The notes under the pieces: model-generated
Databases searched by the model: none
What the model saw: the letters and a program-made list of their open reading frames with translations, nothing else
What the model was told of the DNA's origin: nothing
In this document: piece by piece, positions 7,503-18,605 of the stretch
Layout: each line of letters begins with the position of its first letter
Position numbering within the stretch: the first letter of the stretch is position 1
Translations under genes and position numbers: made by a program
Source: Lysobacterales bacterium
Lineage (GTDB): Bacteria > Pseudomonadota > Gammaproteobacteria > Xanthomonadales > Xanthomonadaceae
Reading direction: 5' to 3'
DNA: 39,376 nucleotides
NCBI GenBank assembly: GCA_017302035.1
Contig: JAFLEA010000022.1
Span: 1 to 39,376 of the forward strand

Positions 7503-8425
7503 TCGACCTCCGTGCGCACCCGGCGGGCGCCGGCGCGCAGCACGTCCAGGGCCCGACCCGACTCGCGGTCCAGCGGCAGGAAGCGCGAAGTGCCGAAGAA
7601 CTGGCGCAGCGCCTCGCCCGCCTCCGGGTCCTCGGCGGCGTTCAGCAGGACTTCGCGCAGGCGCGCCTCGACCTCCGGCCGCATGCCCGCGCGCACCAGT
7701 TCCAGCGCGCGCGGATAGGGCGCGGTCTCGTGGATCACGCGGAAATCACGCCTGAACGCCTCCGGGAACCGCCGCGGGTCGTTCCAGTCCAGGTCGCTGA
7801 CCGCGCCCGCGTCGGCCAGCCCCTTGTGCACCCAGGAGGCGATGTTCAGTTCCGAGCGCGCGAACACGTAGCCGACCCGGTCCGGGGACGGCTCGTCCGA
7901 CGGGCCCAGCAGGATCTCCGGCGATTGCCCGGCCTCCAGCAGTTCGACCAGCGGCACCATGTAGGCGCTGGTGGAGGCGGCACTCTGCAGCGCCAGGGTA
8001 TGCCCGCGCAGGTCTTCCAGGGTCTGGATCGGGCTGTCCTTGCGCGCGAAAAACACGGTGTGATAGCGGCTGACGCCGCTGCGCTCGGTCAGCAGGATCG
8101 GCTTGGCCGCGGCGCGCTGCTCCAGTTGCACGGCGGTACTGGCGGTCTCGGTCACCCAGTCGACGCGGTTGCGGCGCAGGTAGCTGGCCATCTGCTGGGC
8201 GTCGCGGGCCATCAGGATGCGGCCCTCGGTGATGCCGACGTCGCGCATCCGCGGCACCACGTAGTCCAGCAGCGGCTTGAGCTGGGCGTAGTGGGCGCTG
8301 GGGTCGTCGCTGATGCGGCCGAGGACGAGGACACTGCCCTCCTCGGCGGCGTGCACCGGCAGGATCATGGCCACGACGACGGCCCAGCATGCCGCCTGGG
8401 CCCACTTGCGCGCTCTGGATAACAC
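7499..8425 (-). CDS. PhnD-type periplasmic substrate-binding protein
   Basis: A 308-residue secreted protein with signal peptide (VLSRARKWAQAACWAVVVAMILPVHA) and a PhnD/phosphate-phosphonate-type solute-binding fold: LVLGRISDDPSAHYAQLKPLLDYV, a DWVTETASTAV hinge and DLRGHTLALQSAASTSAYMVPLVELL. GTG at 8425 is preferred over a longer start at 8515, because a GGGGGAAG sits just upstream and the longer frame would enter trmJ. No ABC permease or ATPase gene is nearby; the only partner is the GGDEF-EAL gene, overlapped by ATGA. The likely role is as a ligand sensor, and transport is less likely. The ligand cannot be read from the sequence; phosphonate or phosphite binding is only a family default. 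Confidence 0.85.
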   Translation of the reverse strand: MLSRARKWAQAACWAVVVAMILPVHAAEEGSVLVLGRISDDPSAHYAQLKPLLDYVVPRMRDVGITEGRILMARDAQQMASYLRRNRVDWVTETASTAVQLEQRAAAKPILLTERSGVSRYHTVFFARKDSPIQTLEDLRGHTLALQSAASTSAYMVPLVELLEAGQSPEILLGPSDEPSPDRVGYVFARSELNIASWVHKGLADAGAVSDLDWNDPRRFPEAFRRDFRVIHETAPYPRALELVRAGMRPEVEARLREVLLNAAEDPEAGEALRQFFGTSRFLPLDRESGRALDVLRAGARRVRTEVE

Positions 8426-8450
8426 CGCTTCCCCCGTTGTTTCCGCCGAA

Positions 8451-8480
8451 ATCCTAGCCGGAAAACCCTCAGGGCGACAA
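8451..8480 (-). promoter_or_regulatory. Putative promoter of the binding-protein / GGDEF-EAL operon
   Basis: On the minus strand there is a TTGTCG (8480-8475), an 18-nt spacer and TAGGAT (8456-8451). The predicted start near 8444 gives a leader of about 19 nt to the GTG at 8425, which supports that start choice. It overlaps the 3' end of trmJ. Confidence 0.45.
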
Positions 8481-9266
8481 TCGCCCGCTCGCCAGCCGGG
8501 CCATCCGCTGGGCATCGGCCAGGATTCCGCGCAGCAGGCGGACCTCGCTCACGCTCAGGTCGCTGCGCAGGAACAGCCGGCGCAGCTTGCGCATCGCCGA
8601 CTCCGGCGCCCGCCCCTTGTGGAAGTCGATCTCCTCCAGGGTCTGCGCCAATTGCGCGAACAGGCCCTCGACCTGGTCGTGGGTGGCGGGCGGACCGTCC
8701 TCCCGGGCCGGCGCGGCGGGTGCCGGCGCCGCGGCCAGGAGCGTGCGTCGCAGCTCGTAGGCCAGGACCTGCACCGCCGCGGCCAGGTTGAGCGAGCTGA
8801 AGGCCGGGTCGGAGGGGATGTGGACCGACGCGTGGCACAACTGCAGCTCCTCGTTGCTCAGGCCGGTGCGTTCGCGCCCGAATACCAGCGCCACCGGCCC
8901 TTCGGCCGCGAACCGCAGCAGCCGCGCGGCGGCCGGGCCCGGTTCCAGCTGTTCCAGTTGCACCCGGCGGTTGCGCGCCGTGCAGCCCAGCACCAGCCGG
9001 CAGTCGGCCACCGCCCCGGCCAGGGTGGCGGATACCGGGGCCTGGGCGAGCACGTCCTCGGCGCCGGCCGAGCGCCGGTAGGCATCGTCGTCCAGCGGCG
9101 TCTCCGGGGCGACCAGGACCAGCCGCGACAGGCCCATGGTCTTCATCGCCCGGGCGGCCGCGCCGATGTTGCCGGGATGCTGGGTACCGACGAGGACGAT
9201 CCGGACCTGGTCGGCCGGAGCGGGCACCGGCGCCGGGCCGGGGGATTCGTTCATGGGATCGGACAT
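8469..9266 (-). CDS. trmJ: tRNA (Cm32/Um32) 2'-O-methyltransferase TrmJ
   Basis: A 265-residue SPOUT methyltransferase. It shows [26 protein letters not shown] at the start, [46 protein letters not shown] (the trefoil-knot SAM site) and a helical C-terminal extension typical of TrmJ. It methylates the ribose of residue 32 in the anticodon loop of several tRNAs, with SAM as donor. The start at 9266 (MSDPMNES) is chosen because the longer frame would run into suhB. No Shine-Dalgarno is visible, and a TTTAAC lies 9 nt before the ATG, so the transcript may be leaderless. The trmJ/suhB divergent pair is known from other gammaproteobacteria. Confidence 0.92.
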   Translation of the reverse strand: MSDPMNESPGPAPVPAPADQVRIVLVGTQHPGNIGAAARAMKTMGLSRLVLVAPETPLDDDAYRRSAGAEDVLAQAPVSATLAGAVADCRLVLGCTARNRRVQLEQLEPGPAAARLLRFAAEGPVALVFGRERTGLSNEELQLCHASVHIPSDPAFSSLNLAAAVQVLAYELRRTLLAAAPAPAAPAREDGPPATHDQVEGLFAQLAQTLEEIDFHKGRAPESAMRKLRRLFLRSDLSVSEVRLLRGILADAQRMARLASGRLSP

Positions 9267-9360
9267 GGTGCGGATGTTAAACTGCGCGGCCCGGCCCCCG
9301 AGCGCCGGACCGCTCTTTCCCTTCGTCCGTTCCGCCCCTGCCCTTCCGGGAGCCTTCACC

Positions 9361-10185
9361 ATGCAATCCCCCGCCGTCAACGTCATGGTCAAGGCCGCCC
9401 GTCTCGGCGGCAACGTGCTGCTGCGCCACATCAACCGCCTGGACGCGCTCAACGTGGTCCAGAAGCAGCGCATGGACTACGCCAGCGAAGTGGACGCCGA
9501 TGCCGAGAAGGCGATCGTGAAGGAACTGCGCCGGGCCTATCCCGACTACGGCGTGCTGGGCGAGGAAGGCGGCCACCAGCCGGGCCGGCAGGGCCGCTAC
9601 CAGTGGGTGATCGACCCCCTGGACGGCACCAGCAACTACCTGCGCGGCTTCCCCCATTACTGCGTCTCCATCGCCCTGGTCGACAACGGCGAGCCGGTGG
9701 ACGCGGTGATCTTCGACCCGCTGCGCAACGAGCTGTTCACCGCCAGCCGCGGCGGCGGCGCGGTGCTCAACGACAAGCGCATCCGGGTGGCCGAGCGCAA
9801 GGACCTGGGCGGCGCGGTGGTGGTCACCGGCTTTCCGCCGCGCGAGCGCGCCCGCGCCGGCGCGCAACTCAAGTGCGTGGATTCGCTGCTGGCCACGGCC
9901 GAGGACGTGCGCCGCACGGGTTCGGCGGCGCTGGACCTGGCCTATGTGGCCTGCGGCCGGGTGGATGCCTATTTCGAGGCGGGCGTGAAGGCCTGGGACA
10001 TCGCCGCCGGGGTGCTGCTGGTGCGCGAGGCCGGCGGCCGGATCTGCGACTTCCGCGGCGCGGCGACGCCACGCATGGACGAGCGCGGCCCCGAGGCGCG
10101 GCAGATCGTCGCCGCGAACGTGAAGCTGGCCGACGAGCTGCAGAAGCTGGTGGTCAATACCGGGTACGCGGCTGCGTTCAACTGA
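9361..10185 (+). CDS. suhB: Inositol-1-monophosphatase family protein SuhB
   Basis: A 274-residue member of the Mg2+-dependent inositol monophosphatase family. Metal and substrate residues are present: GEEGG (67-71), [12 protein letters not shown] (82-93, Asp85 and Asp88) and [16 protein letters not shown] (211-226, Asp213). ATG at 9361 matches the usual [17 protein letters not shown] start. In E. coli, SuhB also joins the Nus antitermination complex on rRNA operons, and this role is probably conserved since the protein is a close family match. It is divergent from trmJ and ends at a hairpin shared with secF coming from the other side. Confidence 0.93.
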   Translation: MQSPAVNVMVKAARLGGNVLLRHINRLDALNVVQKQRMDYASEVDADAEKAIVKELRRAYPDYGVLGEEGGHQPGRQGRYQWVIDPLDGTSNYLRGFPHYCVSIALVDNGEPVDAVIFDPLRNELFTASRGGGAVLNDKRIRVAERKDLGGAVVVTGFPPRERARAGAQLKCVDSLLATAEDVRRTGSAALDLAYVACGRVDAYFEAGVKAWDIAAGVLLVREAGGRICDFRGAATPRMDERGPEARQIVAANVKLADELQKLVVNTGYAAAFN

Positions 10186-10212
10186 AAAGGAAGCCGCCTC
10201 GCGGCGGCTTCC
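10185..10212 (-). terminator. Intrinsic terminator of the secDF operon
   Basis: GGAAGCCGCC and GGCGGCTTCC pair around a TCGC tetraloop. On the minus strand the stem is followed by TTTT, which makes a normal terminator for secF. On the plus strand there is no T-run, but the stem directly follows the suhB stop and may still protect that mRNA. Confidence 0.8.
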
Positions 10213-10242
10213 TCCCACAGCGCTCGGAACGGAGGCCGCCGG

Positions 10243-11208
10243 TTACGGCCGGCGGGCCAGTGCGGCCTCGTCCTTGGCCTTGGGCAGCAGATCCTGCTTG
10301 GTGACCTTGAGCGGCCCGAAGGTCAGCATCGGGCAGGCGATGAAGATCGAGGACAGGGTACCGATCACCGCGCCGATCATCTGGCTCAGGGCCAGGCCTT
10401 CCAGCGAGCCGCCGCCATACAGGTACAGCGCCAGCACCGACAGGAAGAACACCAGCGAGGTGATGATGGTGCGCGACAGGGTCTGGTTGATCGAACGGTT
10501 CATGATCTCCAGCGGCTCCACGCGCAGGCTGCGGAAGTTCTCGCGCACGCGGTCGAACACCACGATGGTGTCGTTGATCGAGAAGCCCATCACCGACAGC
10601 AGGCCGGCCAGCACGGTCAGGTCGAACTCGCGCCCGGTCCAGGCGAAGAACGCCGCCGTCACCAGCACGTCGAACATCGTGGTCACGGTGGCCACGACCG
10701 CGAACTTCCATTCGAAGCGGGCACCGATGTAGATCAGGAAGCCGACGATCACGAACAGCGCCGCGTACACCCCGTTGCGGGCCAGTTCGGCGCCCACCTG
10801 CGGACCGACGAACTCGGTGCGCAGCAGGTGCGCGGCGTTGTCCGGCATGGACGCCGCCGCCAGCACCTCCTGTGCGGTGCGGTTGTTGGCGTCGGTGGTG
10901 GTCTGGCCGTCGCGCGGCTGCAGCCGGACCAGCACGTCGCTGCCGCTGCCGAAGGTCTGCACCTGCGCACCCGCGTAGCCGGCCGCATCCATGCGCTCGC
11001 GCACGCCCTCGACGTCCACCGCCCGGTCGAAGCGCACCTCGACCACGGTGCCGCCGGTGAAATCGAGCGCGTAGTTGAAGCCATTGATGGCGATGATCGC
11101 CACCGAGGCGACGAACAGCAGCGCGGCCAGGCCCAGCGAGACCCAGCGCATCTTCATGAAATCGATGCTGGTGTCGTTCGGGATCAGGGTCAACGGGAAG
11201 ATCTTCAT
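10243..11208 (-). CDS. secF: Protein translocase subunit SecF
   Basis: A 321-residue SecF. It has an N-terminal helix (KMRWVSLGLAALLFVASVAIIAING), the FALDFTGGT-type motif as NYALDFTGGTVVEVRF, a periplasmic P1 domain, and a five-helix block with GARFEWKFAVVATVTTMFDVLVTAAFFA and GFSINDTIVVFDRVREN, the conserved proton-path region. With SecD and YajC it uses the proton gradient to pull exported proteins out of SecYEG. It follows secD after a 16-nt gap and is the last gene of the operon. Length and motifs are normal. Confidence 0.97.
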   Translation of the reverse strand: MKIFPLTLIPNDTSIDFMKMRWVSLGLAALLFVASVAIIAINGFNYALDFTGGTVVEVRFDRAVDVEGVRERMDAAGYAGAQVQTFGSGSDVLVRLQPRDGQTTTDANNRTAQEVLAAASMPDNAAHLLRTEFVGPQVGAELARNGVYAALFVIVGFLIYIGARFEWKFAVVATVTTMFDVLVTAAFFAWTGREFDLTVLAGLLSVMGFSINDTIVVFDRVRENFRSLRVEPLEIMNRSINQTLSRTIITSLVFFLSVLALYLYGGGSLEGLALSQMIGAVIGTLSSIFIACPMLTFGPLKVTKQDLLPKAKDEAALARRP

Positions 11209-11224
11209 GTGCGTGTCCTACCCG

Positions 11225-13066
11225 TCAGATGGCCAGGGTCTTGAGCTTCTTGCGGCGGGCGTACAGCAAGGTGACGATCGCGCGCGAGACGGTGATGGCG
11301 GTGAACATCGATGCCAGGATGCCGATCACCAGGGTGACCGCGAAGCCCTTGAGCGGGCCGGTACCGAAGGCGTACAGGGCGATGCCGGCGATGATCGCGG
11401 TCAGGTTGGCGTCGAGGATGGTGCCGCTGGCCTTGTCGTAGCCGGTGACGATCGCCGCCTTCGGCGGCACCCCGGCGCGCAGTTCCTCGCGGATGCGCTC
11501 GTTGATCAGCACGTTGGCGTCCACCGACAGGCCGATCGACAGGGCCAGGCCCGCGAAGCCTGGCAGGGTCATGGTCGCAGTGAACAGCGACATCACCGCC
11601 ACCACGATCAACAGGTTGAACAGCAGCGCGACGCCGGTGATCAGACCGAACATGCGGTAATAGATCCCGAAGAACACCAGGGTGAACAGGAACGCGTACA
11701 GCACCGCGGTGACGCCACGCTCCACGTTCTCCTTGCCCAGGCTCGGGCCGACGATGCGCTCCTCGACGAAGTCCATCGGCGCGGCCAGCGAGCCGGCGCG
11801 CAGCAGCTTGGCCAGGTCGTCGGCCTCGGCCTTCTCCAGGCCGGTGGTCTGGAAGTTCTTGCCAAACACGCCGCTGATGTTGGCCACGTTGATCACTTCC
11901 TCCCTGACCTTGAAGCTACGCACCTCCTGGCCGTTGACGATCGTCACCTGCGGGATGCGTTCGGTATAGACCACCGCCATCGGCTTGCCGACGTTGGCGC
12001 TGGTGAACTCGAACATGCGGTCGCCGCCGACGTTGTTCAGGGTCACGCTGACCGCCGGCTGGCCGTTCTGGTCGATCGCGCTGGTCGCCGAGACCATCTG
12101 GTCGCCGGTCACGATCACCCGCTTGTTGAGCAGGATCGGGCTGCCGTCGCGGCGGAAGTACACCTTGGCCTCGGGCGGCACCCGGCCGCTGGCCAGCGCG
12201 TCGGCGGCGTTGCCGTCGACCATCGCGCGGTATTCCAGGGTCGCGGTGGCGCCGATCATGCGCTTGGCCGCGGCGGTGTCCTGCACGCCCGGCAACTGCA
12301 CCACGATGCGGTCGTTGCCCTGGCGCTGGATGATCGGCTCGGACACGCCGAGCTGGTTGACGCGGTTGCGCAGGGTGGCGATGTTCTGCTCGATCGCCGA
12401 GCCGGCGATCTGGGTCAGTTCGGTCTCGGGAATCCGCACCGCCAGGCGGTTGCCCTCGCCCTCCACGGTCAGGGTCGGCATGACCTTGGCAAGCTGTTCG
12501 CGGGCCTTGGCCGGATCGGCGTCCGCGGCCAGGGTGACGGTGATGCTGTGGTCGGGGCGGCGGTCGACCGCGGTGTAGCGGATCCGGTTGTCGCGCAGGG
12601 TGACCCGGATGTCCTCCACGTAGCCGTCCACCCGCTTCTCCAGCGCCGCCTTCTGGTCGACCTGGAGCACGAAGTGCACGCCGCCCTGCAGGTCCAGGCC
12701 CAGGACCATGGGCTGGGCGCCGATGCGCTGCAGCCAAGGCGGCACGTTGGAGGCCAGGTTCAGGGCGACGGTGTAGTTCTCGCCCAGGTTCTCGCGCAGG
12801 ATGTCGGCGGCCAGAGTCTGGGACTCGGCGTCGGCCAGGCGGACCATCAGGCTGTCGTTCTCGATCGCCACCGACTTGGGCTGCACCCCGGCCTGGTCCA
12901 GGTAGCCGGCCACGCGGCCCTTGAGCGCGTCGTCCAGCGCCGCGCCGCGGTTGCCGGTGATCTGCACGGCATAGTCGCTCTGGAACACGTTGGGCAGCGC
13001 GTAGACCAGGCTGAGCGCCAGCACCAGCAGGATGACGAAGTATTTCCAGCGGGGAAATTCGAGCAT
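11225..13066 (-). CDS. secD: Protein translocase subunit SecD
   Basis: A 613-residue SecD from the ATG at 13066 (MLEFPRWKYFVILLVLALSLVYALPNVF); a start at 13108 would add 14 residues with no membrane character. It contains the large periplasmic P1 domain (VLGLDLQGGVHFVLQVD, then IVVQLPGVQDTAAAKRMIGATATLEY) and six membrane segments with LPGFAGLALSIGLSVDANVLINERIREEL, the conserved Asp-containing TM4 motif. It drives late translocation with SecF. It lies between yajC (58 nt upstream) and secF (16 nt downstream). No defects are seen. Confidence 0.97.
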   Translation of the reverse strand: MLEFPRWKYFVILLVLALSLVYALPNVFQSDYAVQITGNRGAALDDALKGRVAGYLDQAGVQPKSVAIENDSLMVRLADAESQTLAADILRENLGENYTVALNLASNVPPWLQRIGAQPMVLGLDLQGGVHFVLQVDQKAALEKRVDGYVEDIRVTLRDNRIRYTAVDRRPDHSITVTLAADADPAKAREQLAKVMPTLTVEGEGNRLAVRIPETELTQIAGSAIEQNIATLRNRVNQLGVSEPIIQRQGNDRIVVQLPGVQDTAAAKRMIGATATLEYRAMVDGNAADALASGRVPPEAKVYFRRDGSPILLNKRVIVTGDQMVSATSAIDQNGQPAVSVTLNNVGGDRMFEFTSANVGKPMAVVYTERIPQVTIVNGQEVRSFKVREEVINVANISGVFGKNFQTTGLEKAEADDLAKLLRAGSLAAPMDFVEERIVGPSLGKENVERGVTAVLYAFLFTLVFFGIYYRMFGLITGVALLFNLLIVVAVMSLFTATMTLPGFAGLALSIGLSVDANVLINERIREELRAGVPPKAAIVTGYDKASGTILDANLTAIIAGIALYAFGTGPLKGFAVTLVIGILASMFTAITVSRAIVTLLYARRKKLKTLAI

Positions 13067-13124
13067 TGCGGAACCCCGCGCGGCCCCGCCCCGCGGGACC
13101 ACGCTCAAAGGTGGGACGGGAGGA

Positions 13125-13466
13125 TCAGGCGGACTTCAGGGTGCCCTTGGGCAGGACGTTGCCGATGGCGCCCTTCTGCACGCGCACGCGCACGTTGTCG
13201 GCGACCTCGACGGTGACGAAGTTGTCGCCGATGTCGGTGACGGTTCCGGCCACGCCGCCGGAAGTGATGACTTCGTCGCCGCGGGAGAGCTTGTCGAGCA
13301 TGACCTTGTGTTCCTTCTGCCGCTTCATCTGCGGGCGGATCATCAGGAAATACATGATCGCGATCAGGATGATCGGGAACAGCAGCATGCCGAAGCCGCC
13401 GCCCTGCGGCTGGCCGCCGGCGGACTGGGCGTAGGCGGTCGGGATCAGGAAGTCGAGAAAGCTCAT
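13125..13466 (-). CDS. yajC: Sec translocon accessory protein YajC
   Basis: A 113-residue protein with one membrane helix (FGMLLFPIILIAIMYFLMI) followed by RPQMKRQKEHKVMLDKLSRGDEVITSGGVAGTVTDIGDNFVTVEV, the YajC signature. ATG at 13466 (MSFLDFLIPTAYAQ) is chosen over an upstream in-frame start at 13556, since it matches the family start. YajC associates with SecDF and the holotranslocon. A CATAAT -10 candidate lies 35 nt upstream, so yajC-secD-secF may have its own promoter within the tgt operon. Confidence 0.96.
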   Translation of the reverse strand: MSFLDFLIPTAYAQSAGGQPQGGGFGMLLFPIILIAIMYFLMIRPQMKRQKEHKVMLDKLSRGDEVITSGGVAGTVTDIGDNFVTVEVADNVRVRVQKGAIGNVLPKGTLKSA

Positions 13467-13500
13467 TCGGAGAGTCCGGGTTGGCGGAAAACAGCAGGAG

Positions 13501-13506
13501 ATTATG
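13501..13506 (-). promoter_or_regulatory. Putative -10 for yajC-secD-secF
   Basis: CATAAT on the minus strand inside the 154-nt gap between tgt and yajC, giving a predicted leader of about 28 nt. No convincing -35 was seen; a TTGCAA lies 22 nt upstream, which is too far. Confidence 0.4.
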
Positions 13507-13620
13507 CCATAGGGGCGCCCGGGCCCCTTTGCAAGCCCTGCCCCCGGGATTTTCACCCCGCCCGGGGCCCGGGGAACGCGGCGGCGGCCGGGGCGTCGCG
13601 GCCGGGCATCCCCGGCTGGC

Positions 13621-16346
<2,726 letters not shown>

Positions 16347-16418
16347 CGGGACTTCTGCGACAGGATCGTGCGGCAGGGTAGCTGTCCGCCCTGCCGGGCG
16401 GCAAGCCGCGCGGCCGGC

Positions 16419-16424
16419 TAGAAT
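16419..16424 (+). promoter_or_regulatory. Putative -10 for the HerA-like ATPase gene
   Basis: TAGAAT in the 116-nt divergent gap to mltD, 38 nt before the ATG at 16463. No clear -35 was identified. Confidence 0.4.
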
Positions 16425-16462
16425 TCACGTTTCAGCCGCGGATACTCCGCCGAGGGCAACGA

Positions 16463-17974
16463 ATGGATCCGATCCTGCTGGGCAAGGGCCTGACCGACGA
16501 CATCCCGGTGGTCCTGCTGCCGAGGTACGGCAACCGCCACGGCCTGGTGGCCGGGGCCACGGGCACCGGCAAGACCGTGACCCTGATGACCCTGGCCGAA
16601 GGCTTCTCCCGGATCGGGGTGCCGGTGTTCCTGGCCGACGTGAAGGGCGACGTGGCCGGCCTGGCCGTGCCCGGCGAGGGCGGCGAGAAGCTGCTCCAGC
16701 GCGCCGCCGAGATCGGGGTGGCCGACTACGCCCCCGGCGCCAGCCCGGTGCTGTTCTGGGATCTGTACGGCAAGCTCGGCCACCCGGTGCGGACCACGGT
16801 CAGCGAGATGGGCCCGACCCTGCTCGGCCGGGTGCTGGAACTGAACGACACCCAGTCCGGCGTGCTCGACATCGTGTTCAAGCTGGCCGACGACCGCGGC
16901 CTGCTGCTGCTGGACCTGGACGACCTGCGCGCCCTGCTCAACCTGGTCGCCGAGGAGCGCAAGGCGGTGAGCGCCGAGTACGGCCTGGTCAGTTCGCAGT
17001 CGGTGGCGGCGATCCAGCGCGCCCTGCTGCGCCTGTCGCAGGACGGCGGCGAGGGTTTCTTCGGCGAGCCGGCCCTGGAACTGGCCGACATCATGCGGGT
17101 CAACCACGACGGCCGCGGCGTGATCGGCATCCTCGCCGCCGACCAGCTGGTCCTCAAGCCGCGCCTCTACGCCACCTTCCTGTTGTGGCTGCTGTCGGAA
17201 CTGTTCGAGAACCTGCCCGAGGTCGGCGATCTCGAGAAGCCGAAACTGGCCTTCATCTTCGACGAGGCGCATCTGCTGTTCGACGACGCCCCCCCGGCGC
17301 TGCAGAAGCGCATCGAGCAGGTCGTGCGCCTGATCCGCTCCAAGGGCGTGGGCGTGTACTTCTGCTCGCAATTCCCCGACGACGTGCCCGACAACGTGCT
17401 CGGCCAGCTCGGCAACCGTGTCCAGCACGCGCTGCGCGCCTACACCCCGCGCGACCAGAAGGCGGTGAAGACCGCGGCCGAGACCTTCGTCCCGAATCCC
17501 AAGCTGGACGTGACCGCGATCCTGTCGCAGCTGGGCACCGGCGAGGCGCTGGTGTCCACCCTGCAGGACAAGGGCGTGCCCTCGCCCGTGCAGCAAACCA
17601 GGATCGCGCCGCCGCGCTGCCGGATGGGCGCGATCACCGAGGCCGAGCGCGCCCAGGTCCGCGCCGGTAGCCCGGTCGGCACCCGCTACGACAGGCCGCT
17701 CAACCGCGAGTCGGCCTCCGAGCTGCTGGCCGCGCGCGCGCAGGCCGCGGCCGACAACGCCCAGGCGCCGCCGGCGCGCGGGGCGGGCAAGGCTTCCGGC
17801 GGCGCGCAGCCGCAGCAGGAAGGTGGTTTCGGCAAGGCGGTCAACGACGTGCTGTTCGGCAGCGGCCGTCGCCAGGGCGTGATCGAGGCCTCCAGCAAGC
17901 AGGCCGCGCGCACCATCACCAACGAGATCGTGCGCGGCATCCTGGGCGGGCTGTTCGGCGGCAAGAAACGCTGA
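16463..17974 (+). CDS. yjgR: HerA-like P-loop ATPase of the DUF853/YjgR family
   Basis: A 503-residue cytoplasmic ATPase. Walker A GATGTGKT is at 31-38 and Walker B FIFDEAHLLF around Asp267-Glu268. RSKGVGVYFCSQFPDDVPDNVLGQLGNRVQHALRAYTPRDQKA matches the sensor/arginine-finger region of the DUF853 group of HerA/FtsK-type ATPases. The C-terminal 90 residues are low-complexity (RAQAAADNAQAPPARGAGKASGGAQ) and end in a conserved ILGGLFGGKKR. The function of YjgR is not established; the fold suggests a hexameric ring motor on DNA or protein. It precedes greB by 36 nt on the same strand. The mltD gene is divergent. Confidence 0.88.
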   Translation: MDPILLGKGLTDDIPVVLLPRYGNRHGLVAGATGTGKTVTLMTLAEGFSRIGVPVFLADVKGDVAGLAVPGEGGEKLLQRAAEIGVADYAPGASPVLFWDLYGKLGHPVRTTVSEMGPTLLGRVLELNDTQSGVLDIVFKLADDRGLLLLDLDDLRALLNLVAEERKAVSAEYGLVSSQSVAAIQRALLRLSQDGGEGFFGEPALELADIMRVNHDGRGVIGILAADQLVLKPRLYATFLLWLLSELFENLPEVGDLEKPKLAFIFDEAHLLFDDAPPALQKRIEQVVRLIRSKGVGVYFCSQFPDDVPDNVLGQLGNRVQHALRAYTPRDQKAVKTAAETFVPNPKLDVTAILSQLGTGEALVSTLQDKGVPSPVQQTRIAPPRCRMGAITEAERAQVRAGSPVGTRYDRPLNRESASELLAARAQAAADNAQAPPARGAGKASGGAQPQQEGGFGKAVNDVLFGSGRRQGVIEASSKQAARTITNEIVRGILGGLFGGKKR

Positions 17975-18010
17975 GCCGTCGCGCCCGCCCGGGTTCCAGG
18001 TCCCGATCGC

Positions 18011-18526
18011 ATGTCCCGCTGGCGCCCGCCGCCTGAAAGGAGCACGGCGCTGATCACCCGCGCCGGCCATGAGCGGCTCAAGGCCGAGCTGGACGAGCTG
18101 TGGCGGGTGCAGCGCCCGGAAGTGGTGCGTGCACTGGCGGCGGCGGCGGCCGAGGGCGATCGTTCGGAGAACGCCGAATACACCTACCGCAAGAAACAGC
18201 TGGCGGGCATCGACCGGCGCGTGCGCTACCTGGGCAAGCGGCTGCCGGCGCTGAAGGTGGTGGAGCAGGCGCCATCGGACCCGGAGGCGGTGTTCTTCGG
18301 CGCCTGGGTGGCGCTGGAGCGGATCGACACCGGCGAGCTGGCCCGCTACCGCATCGTCGGGCCGGACGAGACGGACGCGGCCGCCGGCTGGATCAGCATC
18401 GACTCGCCGCTGGCGCGGGCGCTGCTGAAGAAGCGGGTGGACGACGAGGTGGAGGCGCAGCTGCCGGGCGGCGCGGCGCGCTTTGCCATCGTTGCGGTGG
18501 AATACGCCCGCTGCGAACGCGCCTGA
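18011..18526 (+). CDS. greB: Transcription elongation factor GreB
   Basis: A 171-residue Gre factor with an N-terminal coiled coil ([43 protein letters not shown]) and a C-terminal FKBP-like domain ([29 protein letters not shown]...[21 protein letters not shown]). The tip residues Asp50 and Glu53 correspond to those of GreB that hold the second Mg2+ in RNA polymerase and trigger cleavage of backtracked RNA. The [17 protein letters not shown] stretch favours GreB over GreA. It lies 36 nt behind yjgR and probably shares its transcript. A REP-like hairpin pair follows. Confidence 0.93.
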   Translation: MSRWRPPPERSTALITRAGHERLKAELDELWRVQRPEVVRALAAAAAEGDRSENAEYTYRKKQLAGIDRRVRYLGKRLPALKVVEQAPSDPEAVFFGAWVALERIDTGELARYRIVGPDETDAAAGWISIDSPLARALLKKRVDDEVEAQLPGGAARFAIVAVEYARCERA

Positions 18527-18530
18527 TGCA

Positions 18531-18594
18531 GGGCCGGCTGCTGGCCGGCTGCCTGTCGTGGCGGAGAAGCGCAGCCGGCCAACGGCCGGCTCCA
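18531..18594. repeat. REP-like inverted pair between greB and rimO
   Basis: Two palindromes in the convergent gap: GCCGGC-TGCTG-GCCGGC (18533-18549) and AGCCGGCC-AAC-GGCCGGCT (18573-18591). Read on the minus strand, the second is GTGG-AGCCGGCCGTTGGCCGGCT, close to the GTAG-headed REP elements of Stenotrophomonas. The two are arranged head to head like a BIME. They may serve as a two-way transcript end, although no T-run is present. Confidence 0.6.
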
Positions 18595-18605
18595 CAACCC
18601 CGCGT

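Noticed and set aside
8426-8515. Upstream extension of the periplasmic binding protein to ATG 8515
   Set aside because: It would place 30 non-signal residues before a normal signal peptide and overlap trmJ; the GTG at 8425 has a ribosome site and a promoter at the right distance.
11075-13216. Plus-strand open frame of 713 codons opposite secD
   Set aside because: secD is certain; the antisense frame is Gln/His/Arg-rich and without motifs.
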